From positions 1-64,000 of the IMG/VR virus record IMGVR_UViG_3300005933_000005: DNA of 64,000 bases; one strand, written 5' to 3'. Of the stretch, positions 59,429 through 64,000 are shown one piece after another. The DNA is from a virus. The position numbers were made by a program, and so were the translations under genes. Every line of letters begins with the position of its first letter. Within the stretch, counting starts at the first letter, position 1. Under the pieces are notes generated by a model, which had not been told where the DNA came from, searched no databases, and saw only the letters and a list, made by a program, of their open reading frames with translations.

Positions 59429-60237
59429 TCTACAGCTGCGTCTTTTTTACCTGTGAGCAATCGAAGTATGCCTATATCTTTATGAATCTCTTCCGTTTTT
59501 GAAATATCGAAAAAATGAAGCTTGTGACGTTCTCCTTTCATTAGCTGAATATTAGTGAGCATTTTTGTGAGAAAGGAAGTTTTTTCGTTTTGGTCTGGCT
59601 TCTGTGTGAACAAAACGCTTTTTTTTGGACACAGAGATTTATGTCGATGATAATTGCCGAACATTTGAAACCCTTCCTGAAGGTCCTCTCGTGTTGTAAA
59701 CGGAATTGCTTTGATTATTTTGGCGATTTCCTTTTTACGGTAGATACTTCCAGCGATGGAAAAAGGTTCATTGAAATCAACATAATGGACTGTCCAGTCA
59801 TATTTAAGAAGCTTCCCCGACTTGCCTTCTGGCTTAAAAATGTTTTCAGCTCCTAAAGATGAGTTTTTCTTAATGTTCTCACCAAGTCTTGTGTGAATAG
59901 ATAAGACCTCTTCATCTGAAAAAGTTTTGTCTAAGTCTGGAATAACAAAAGCGCGATAGAACACATCTTCTGTTGTGCAAAGACAAACATAGTCTTGGTC
60001 TGTTCGCTCGTTGATGTCTTTCAGAAAAGCATCTTTGTAACTGTCTACTTTTACAAAGTCTAGTTTTTCGCTTTTGTATTCACGAAATATTAGCTCGTAC
60101 ATCAAGGAATAATCCGATGTAGAAGCTTTGTATATTATTGTAGTGGAGTAGTCTCCAATTACGTTCTCCTTTAAGCTCTGGAGAAAGAGGCGTGTATTAA
60201 ACGCGGAGTCCTCTGAGAGGGCAATAAATTTCAACAT
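59425..60237 (-). CDS. Possible glycosyltransferase, first gene of the block
   Basis: A 270-residue protein. FIALSEDSAFNTRLFLQSL with STTIIYKAST is a GT-A-like start, and DYVCLCTTEDVFYRAF contains an acidic pair (Glu-Asp) where a DxD is expected. The match is weak. It has no late-type motif directly upstream, and lies 32 bases downstream of the thioredoxin gene, so the two may be co-transcribed. Confidence 0.45.
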   Translation of the reverse strand: MLKFIALSEDSAFNTRLFLQSLKENVIGDYSTTIIYKASTSDYSLMYELIFREYKSEKLDFVKVDSYKDAFLKDINERTDQDYVCLCTTEDVFYRAFVIPDLDKTFSDEEVLSIHTRLGENIKKNSSLGAENIFKPEGKSGKLLKYDWTVHYVDFNEPFSIAGSIYRKKEIAKIIKAIPFTTREDLQEGFQMFGNYHRHKSLCPKKSVLFTQKPDQNEKTSFLTKMLTNIQLMKGERHKLHFFDISKTEEIHKDIGILRLLTGKKDAAVE

Positions 60238-60269
60238 TGTTTTCTGCTTGCCTGGCTGGCAATAAAAAC

Positions 60270-60590
60270 TTAGGAAATGTGCTCGTCGATTTTGTCACTT
60301 AACGCTTTTACTGTCTGCATGCCTATAAGAGAAGCTACGCTCTCTCCTTCTTTGATTAAGAACATCTGAGGAATACTTCTAACTTTGTACTCTTTTGCGA
60401 GCTCAGAGTTTTCGTCCACATTAATTTTAACAATGCGAATGCTATCATATTTATCAGCAACTTCATCAAGTACTGGACTAAGGGCTCTACAAGGCCCACA
60501 CCAGTCTGCATAAAAATCTACAAGAACGAGGGTGTTTTCTTGGATTGTTTGTTTGAATTCTGCGGTATCTGCATTTGCTACTTCTGCCAT
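60270..60590 (-). CDS. trxA: Thioredoxin
   Basis: A 106-residue thioredoxin with the WCGPC active site (Cys31, Cys34), the FYADWCGPC strand and the cis-Pro loop RSIPQMFLI. All features and the length are normal. Thioredoxins reduce ribonucleotide reductase and other proteins; in T7, host thioredoxin is a polymerase clamp, but nothing here shows such a role. It is the first gene of the long leftward run that continues into the glycan block. The leader is rich in A and C with no Shine-Dalgarno. Confidence 0.95.
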   Translation of the reverse strand: MAEVANADTAEFKQTIQENTLVLVDFYADWCGPCRALSPVLDEVADKYDSIRIVKINVDENSELAKEYKVRSIPQMFLIKEGESVASLIGMQTVKALSDKIDEHIS

Positions 60591-60810
60591 TTTGTTTGTG
60601 TTGTTGTAAGTGTTGTAATCGTAAATAAGATTATAATGCTAAAGTAACAAAATTCTTTTTCTATGCCTCAATCCGCGTCAACTAAAAAACCTCTATTCCA
60701 CTTTTCCCAGCTATTTACTTACACAGCCAGAGTTTATATACCTCTAAGCTGGGTGGAAAGAGAAGCAAAATCAACTTTTTCTTAATATTTATTACAAAAC
60801 ACACACTTCG
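60591..60810. other. Divergent intergenic region with imperfect inverted repeat
   Basis: This 220-base gap separates thioredoxin and the plus-strand head-core gene. It holds TTCCA-5-CCCAGCT (60696-60712) pairing with AGCTGGG-TGGAA (60747-60758), a 12-pair imperfect inverted repeat. It also holds a late-type motif at 60786, and on the minus strand a weak TTTTG/TATTTACG pair that could be the thioredoxin promoter. A 40-codon plus-strand frame (60663-60785) exists but shows no sign of being a gene. Confidence 0.5.
60786..60793 (+). promoter_or_regulatory. Late-promoter-like motif TATTTATT
   Basis: Plus-strand copy 17 bases before the ATG at 60811. Confidence 0.5.
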
Positions 60811-61194
60811 ATGTCTAAGAAATTAAGTCCGACGCTTGTACAGGAAGCTATCCTTGCAGAAGCAAAGGTAATCAAGAGAAAAAGAGAAATCTACACTCAG
60901 CTGCAAGCTTTGAATGAAGAGATTCAACAGCTCGATGAGCGTGGCATGGTAGGGACCTTCGGTTTTGAAGGAAACCCTAACGACCGAGTTCATACTTCAA
61001 AAACTGGGTTCGTAAACGACTTCCAAAACATTTCACACGTTGCCAGGTTGGCAGCTGAGTTTGCTGAGGCTGACGCAATAGATGAGTCAACCCAAGAAGA
61101 GAATACAAGGCTAAGAGCTAAGCTTGATGAACTGCAGGCTCAGTTGGATGAATCCAACAAAGCAGTAAAAGCGGAGAAAGCAGAAAAAAACTAA
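60811..61194 (+). CDS. Probable head-core/scaffold protein
   Basis: A 127-residue, mostly charged coiled-coil protein. Its N-terminal helix (SPTLVQEAILAEAKVI) ends in Leu-Ala-Glu-Ala, which fits the T4 prohead protease cleavage pattern (Leu/Ile-x-Glu) and reads like the T4 gp22 start (IAEAQKI). The C-terminal half has Lys/Glu-rich heptads. It begins a plus-strand run of three similar small proteins. Function as a core or scaffold protein is inferred from these features. Confidence 0.55.
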   Translation: MSKKLSPTLVQEAILAEAKVIKRKREIYTQLQALNEEIQQLDERGMVGTFGFEGNPNDRVHTSKTGFVNDFQNISHVARLAAEFAEADAIDESTQEENTRLRAKLDELQAQLDESNKAVKAEKAEKN

Positions 61195-61218
61195 GTAATC
61201 AATCCCGATAACACAATC

Positions 61219-62007
61219 ATGAAAAAAGTAATTGCAAAATTAACAAAAACAGAGCTTAATCAGTTGATTGCTGAAGAGTATGCAAACCTTAAGAAGGTAG
61301 TATCGCTTAAGGCAAAAAAGGAAGCTATCCAAAAAGAGATTAAGCAGCTAAAAGAGTCTTACGGGCTTAGTGAGGTTGAGGTTTCTGGTCACAAAGATAA
61401 AGGAGATGCCTATTTTATGAAAGGTCTTCCAGTTCAAAAATTCGAAAAGAAAGGGACTCACTTGAAAGAGATGGACCTTGACGATGAAGAGATGGACACA
61501 GAGATGGACACAGAGATGGGTGCAGAAATGGGTGAAGAAGAATGTGGAGAAATCGAAAGCATGCTTCGCGACCTCGGTAGAAAGCTTGACGCACTAGTTG
61601 ACGGAAATGAAACACCTGTTGATGCAGGCATGGAAGACATGGAAGACATGGGTGGAGACGAAGAAGAGCTTGAAGTTGACATGGGTGGAGACGAAGAAGA
61701 GCTTGAAGTTGACGAGCAGTCACAAATACCAGTCGCAGGAGGCGATGATTCTTTTTCTGAGGAAGATATTGTTTCTGATGAAGATGACGAAGACACAATC
61801 GACGAACAAGACGGAGAAACTGTGGTTAACGCTGCAAAAGAAGACACCGTTAATGATAACATGAGTAAAGTTGATAACAAGAACGCTGAGGCAGACAAAC
61901 TCTACGAGGGAGCTGGTAAAGGCAGAGGTTCTAGACTTAATCCAAAAGGAAGTAGGGTTATCAACGAAGAGCTTCAAAGAATGCGAAAACTCGCAAATCT
62001 TATTTAA
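61219..62007 (+). CDS. Acidic repeat protein, probable head-core component
   Basis: A 262-residue protein. The N-terminal helix has LTKTELNQLIAEEYANL, with Ile-Ala-Glu at the expected cleavage position of T4-type head proteins. The middle is extremely acidic (MDTEMDTEMGAEMGEEE; GGDEEELEVD repeated). It has two perfect 33-base repeats (61645-61710), so this part is still changing in length. The C-terminus is basic and helical (EELQRMRKLANLI). Acidic cores are common in phage head scaffolds, and the protein is not an enzyme by any motif seen. Confidence 0.6.
   Translation: MKKVIAKLTKTELNQLIAEEYANLKKVVSLKAKKEAIQKEIKQLKESYGLSEVEVSGHKDKGDAYFMKGLPVQKFEKKGTHLKEMDLDDEEMDTEMDTEMGAEMGEEECGEIESMLRDLGRKLDALVDGNETPVDAGMEDMEDMGGDEEELEVDMGGDEEELEVDEQSQIPVAGGDDSFSEEDIVSDEDDEDTIDEQDGETVVNAAKEDTVNDNMSKVDNKNAEADKLYEGAGKGRGSRLNPKGSRVINEELQRMRKLANLI
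61645..61710 (+). repeat. Two perfect 33-base tandem repeats within the acidic gene
   Basis: 61645-61677 and 61678-61710 are identical units encoding DMGGDEEELEV. Shorter 12-base units (ATGGACACAGAG) precede them near 61492-61515. The repeat keeps the frame and changes only the length of the acidic region. Confidence 0.95.
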
Positions 62008-62015
62008 TAATAACC

Positions 62016-62327
62016 ATGAAAAAACAGTTTCGGGATATACTGAGAGAGAGTCTACAAGAGCAGGCTATTTCTGCTAATTTCGACTCTAAGATAAGCGAAA
62101 TTGATATTCTTATAGACGCTCATGAGCGTGCGCTTGAAAAGGCTGATAAGGATATGAATACTGAGGACCAACCTGCACACAGTGAGGCTTTAAATCGTAG
62201 AATCTCGGAACTCGAAAAGCTTATTCCTTTATACGCTAGGAAGGAGCAGTTGATGATTCAGACGCTTGATGCAAGCAGGGGAGAGGCAATTGACGCAGTT
62301 GACTATGGAGCAGCAGCGGCAGGATAG
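62016..62327 (+). CDS. Small coiled-coil head-core-like protein
   Basis: A 103-residue charged, helical protein. Its start (KKQFRDILRESLQEQ) again gives Leu-Arg-Glu at the expected cleavage position. It is coupled by short gaps to the two genes upstream. It ends before the terminator at 62347-62381. It is probably the third member of the same head-core set. Confidence 0.5.
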   Translation: MKKQFRDILRESLQEQAISANFDSKISEIDILIDAHERALEKADKDMNTEDQPAHSEALNRRISELEKLIPLYARKEQLMIQTLDASRGEAIDAVDYGAAAAG

Positions 62328-62346
62328 AACTCTCTTACATGGAAAC

Positions 62347-62381
62347 AAAAAAAAGGCAACCTTTACGGGTTGCCTTTTTTT
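62347..62381. terminator. Bidirectional terminator between convergent genes
   Basis: Stem GGCAACC (62355-62361) with GGTTGCC (62368-62374), loop TTTACG, flanked by A8 and T7. It closes the plus-strand core gene run and the minus-strand small gene at 62398. Confidence 0.93.
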
Positions 62382-62397
62382 GTTTGAACAAATTAAC

Positions 62398-62547
62398 TTA
62401 GGTCAACAGCTCTTTTCCATCATCAGTGATAATTTTTTCATCACTTCTTTCGACGATGTCGTTGTTTCGTTTTACCTTTTTGGTTATCTTCTTTAGAGAA
62501 CCAGACTCAATTTCTTCTGGATTTATAAGGTCTTTCTTGTCGCTCAT
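62398..62547 (-). CDS. Hypothetical 49-residue protein
   Basis: A small frame from the ATG at 62547 to a TAA at 62398-62400. It starts MSDKKDLINPEEIESG and is charged and Lys-rich throughout. Its end, KIITDDGKELLT, closely matches the end of the neighbouring gene (KIQTLDGRELLT), so the two are probably related. It lies six bases after that gene and before a strong terminator, which supports it being a real gene. Function is unknown. Confidence 0.55.
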   Translation of the reverse strand: MSDKKDLINPEEIESGSLKKITKKVKRNNDIVERSDEKIITDDGKELLT

Positions 62548-62553
62548 GATTGT

Positions 62554-62766
62554 TTATGTTAATAGTTCTCTCCCGTCAAGGGTTTGAATTTTGTAATTTT
62601 TCTTCTCTTGTAACTCTGTTACGGAATGGGCCATTCCAAATGATTTCTCCTTCTGTTCCATCACTCTGTCTTCTTGACTCATTAATCCGTCATGAAGTGT
62701 TTTTGCCTTCTCAGCTTTTTCTGGTTGCTGTTGTCCAGCAAAACCATATGCACCTAAAATGTTCAT
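62554..62766 (-). CDS. Hypothetical small protein
   Basis: A 70-residue protein with a Gln-rich start (NILGAYGFAGQQQPEKAEK), a charged middle and an end (KIQTLDGRELLT) that matches the end of the 62398 gene. A late-type motif (CTATTTA) lies 14 bases upstream. It is probably made together with the 62398 gene; their function is unknown. Confidence 0.6.
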   Translation of the reverse strand: MNILGAYGFAGQQQPEKAEKAKTLHDGLMSQEDRVMEQKEKSFGMAHSVTELQEKKNYKIQTLDGRELLT

Positions 62767-62780
62767 GTTGTGTTTTCATG

Positions 62781-62787
62781 TAAATAG
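62781..62787 (-). promoter_or_regulatory. Late-promoter-like motif CTATTTA
   Basis: Minus-strand copy of the shorter form, 14 bases before the start at 62766. Confidence 0.4.
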
Positions 62788-62851
62788 GCTGATTTTCACA
62801 AACATTACCTTATACCCGTTAGTCTCTACTTCTGTGCTTGCTGGGGCGGAG

Positions 62852-64000
62852 TTAGCTTTTTAATTCAAGTTTATACCTCTTCATAACATCTATTAGAATA
62901 CCTGAGCGAACGATTTCATCTTCTGTGAATTGTATAAAACCAATTTTTGGAAGGCCTTGAAACCTATTAAAAGCATCGTCTAATCCTGAGCGCTGACCAT
63001 TTCTTAGATAAAGGTCTGTTTGGTCTGTGTCTCCGATAATTATAAGCTTTGAACTTTCTCCTTTACGAGAAATCCAAAGCTTTAACCCAGCTACTGTTGT
63101 ATTCTGCGCTTCATCAATTATTGCTACTGAATTTTCAAACGTTTCACCACGAAGATATGCAAGAGGAACATATTTAACAACGTCATTCTGAATGAAGTCC
63201 TTTGTCTTTGTTGAGCCTACAAGTTTTTTAAAATTTCCCAAAAATGAGTCCATATAGGGGTCTATTTTTGAGTCTATGTCTCCAGGTAAGAACCCTATTG
63301 ATTCGCCAGCTTCTACAATTGGTTTTGTGAGTATAATCTGGCTATATTCGTTGTCAATTTTCAGTAATTCTAAAGCAGTTTTTAAACTAAGTAAGGTGTT
63401 GTGAGTAACATTATAATCTCTTGTCACATATAAATGTCTTGGGTGGTCTATGTGAATACAAACACACTCTTCTTCTCCTTGTTTTTCGACACCAGTAATA
63501 TATTTTATTTTCATTCTTTTTTTATCAGAAAATAGTCCTGCTTTTCTTGATAACTTAAAAGGGTTAAGCGTTTCAAATAAAACAGTGACAACATAGCATA
63601 TCTTTCCTTGCTTTTTTTCTCCAAATTTATCTGTAAAAAAGGGTTTTTTAGTTCTAATTGAAGAAATACCACCAAGGCTTCTAATTAGCTCCATGACTTG
63701 ACTAGCTAAAATTTGCGACGTGGTGTAATATTCAATAGAAGAGCCATTTTTAGGGATATGCCCATCTGTATCCATTAAACCCCTTAGTAACTCCACCCTA
63801 TCTTCAACAGAAGAGTAGAGATATTTATCAGGAATTATTTTCTCATGAGATTTTTGACCCATTAAACCTAAATCCCTCATCTCAAAGAGGAGTAAATTAT
63901 TCGCCTTATTTGACCTTGTCTTAGTTGTTATGTAATAATCATAATTATCTCCAGGTTTTTTACTTATCTTAACAGGGTGAGGGAGGCTTTGCTTAAACTC
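62852..64000 (-). CDS. phoH: PhoH-like ATPase interrupted by an intein, partial
   Basis: The frame is open from its stop at 62852 to the right window edge. Downstream of the intein end, the C-terminal extein starts at Thr (TLLSLKTALELL), the residue after the Walker A Lys in PhoH (GxxGTGK-T), then has VAIIDEAQNTT (Walker B), IIIGDTDQTDLY and other PhoH blocks. The intein (63398-64000) is typical in that it interrupts Walker A, so the ATPase is active only after splicing. PhoH proteins are common in large phages; their function there is not certain. The N-terminal extein lies outside the window, and the first ATG in the visible frame (63880) is inside the intein. Confidence 0.9.
   Translation of the reverse strand, partial: EFKQSLPHPVKISKKPGDNYDYYITTKTRSNKANNLLLFEMRDLGLMGQKSHEKIIPDKYLYSSVEDRVELLRGLMDTDGHIPKNGSSIEYYTTSQILASQVMELIRSLGGISSIRTKKPFFTDKFGEKKQGKICYVVTVLFETLNPFKLSRKAGLFSDKKRMKIKYITGVEKQGEEECVCIHIDHPRHLYVTRDYNVTHNTLLSLKTALELLKIDNEYSQIILTKPIVEAGESIGFLPGDIDSKIDPYMDSFLGNFKKLVGSTKTKDFIQNDVVKYVPLAYLRGETFENSVAIIDEAQNTTVAGLKLWISRKGESSKLIIIGDTDQTDLYLRNGQRSGLDDAFNRFQGLPKIGFIQFTEDEIVRSGILIDVMKRYKLELKS
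63398..64000 (-). mobile_element. Intein with LAGLIDADG-type homing endonuclease, partial
   Basis: The C-terminal splicing end is HPRHLYVTRDYNVTHN followed by Thr, the classic His-Asn/+1 Thr junction (Asn codon 63398-63400). One LAGLIDADG-type motif (LLRGLMDTDGHI) is visible, so the endonuclease may be active. The sequence up to the window edge stays in frame and includes KISKKPGDNYDYYITT; the N-terminal splicing block is outside the window. Confidence 0.85.

Noticed and set aside
60663-60785. 40-codon plus-strand frame before the head-core gene
   Set aside because: It overlaps the inverted repeat and the late-type motif, has no upstream signal of its own and no recognisable motif.
61415-61898. 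Long minus-strand frames opposite the acidic protein gene
   Set aside because: They are Ser-, Leu- and His-rich low-complexity products caused by the repetitive acidic codons on the other strand.
1-64000. CRISPR arrays, tRNA genes and insertion-sequence transposases
   Set aside because: No regularly spaced direct repeats, no cloverleaf-like segments in the gaps and no transposase motifs were seen by eye; a tRNAscan or CRISPR search could not be run.

Overview
The window looks like part of a large contractile-tailed bacteriophage genome of the broad T4-like (Tevenvirinae-related) type. The clearest T4-type proteins are a baseplate wedge gp6-like protein (26267..28132), a gp25-like wedge protein (28129..28515), an OB-fold gp5-like hub/spike protein (33682..34647), a gp47/gp46 (SbcD/SbcC) recombination nuclease fused into one chain (622..4098), a gp55-like late sigma factor candidate (37397..38263) and PhoH carrying an intein (62852..window end). 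The host is probably a member of the Bacteroidota. Start codons are preceded by A/C-rich leaders without Shine-Dalgarno sequences, and one intergenic region carries a Bacteroidota-type promoter (TAnnTTTG with an upstream TTG). This host call is inference.

Layout. Most genes are on the minus strand, broken by four plus-strand islands (12357..16014, 28606..32063, 40525..41777, 60811..62327). Left end (1..5.6 kb): a possible structured RNA, then DNA metabolism (SbcD-SbcC fusion, phosphoesterase, RuvC-like resolvase). 5.6..28.5 kb: tail and baseplate genes, including three related virion proteins and very large beta-rich proteins, ending with gp6 and gp25. 28.6..32.1 kb: a free-standing homing endonuclease inserted at the front of a structural gene, then an HExxH metallopeptidase that appears frameshifted. 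32.0..38.3 kb: a DNA methyltransferase, hub/spike and other virion genes, and the late sigma factor candidate. 38.3..60.2 kb: a glycan block interrupted by one plus-strand island and a vWA/HAD pair. 60.3..62.3 kb: thioredoxin and three probable head-core proteins. 62.4..64.0 kb: two small genes and PhoH with its intein.

The glycan block is the most unusual part. It holds NeuB (fused to a second TIM barrel), NeuA, a DapA/NanA-family aldolase, an FdtA/QdtA-type ketoisomerase, a DegT-type aminotransferase, a sugar epimerase/dehydratase, a PhyH-type oxygenase, three methyltransferases, and about ten known or possible glycosyltransferases including two exostosin-like ones. It also has a remnant of what looks like a sialyltransferase. 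Together these suggest that the phage makes and attaches an unusual acidic or deoxyamino-sugar glycan to its own virion or to the host surface.

The motif TATTTAT(A/T) recurs 4 to 37 bases upstream of virion genes, on both strands and in matching orientation. I interpret it as the late promoter, probably served by the sigma factor candidate in the same window. Three genes appear frameshifted (31142/31686, 40525/41163, 57144). Two of the shifts lie in A8 or A10 runs, so programmed slippage, mutation and sequencing error all remain possible.
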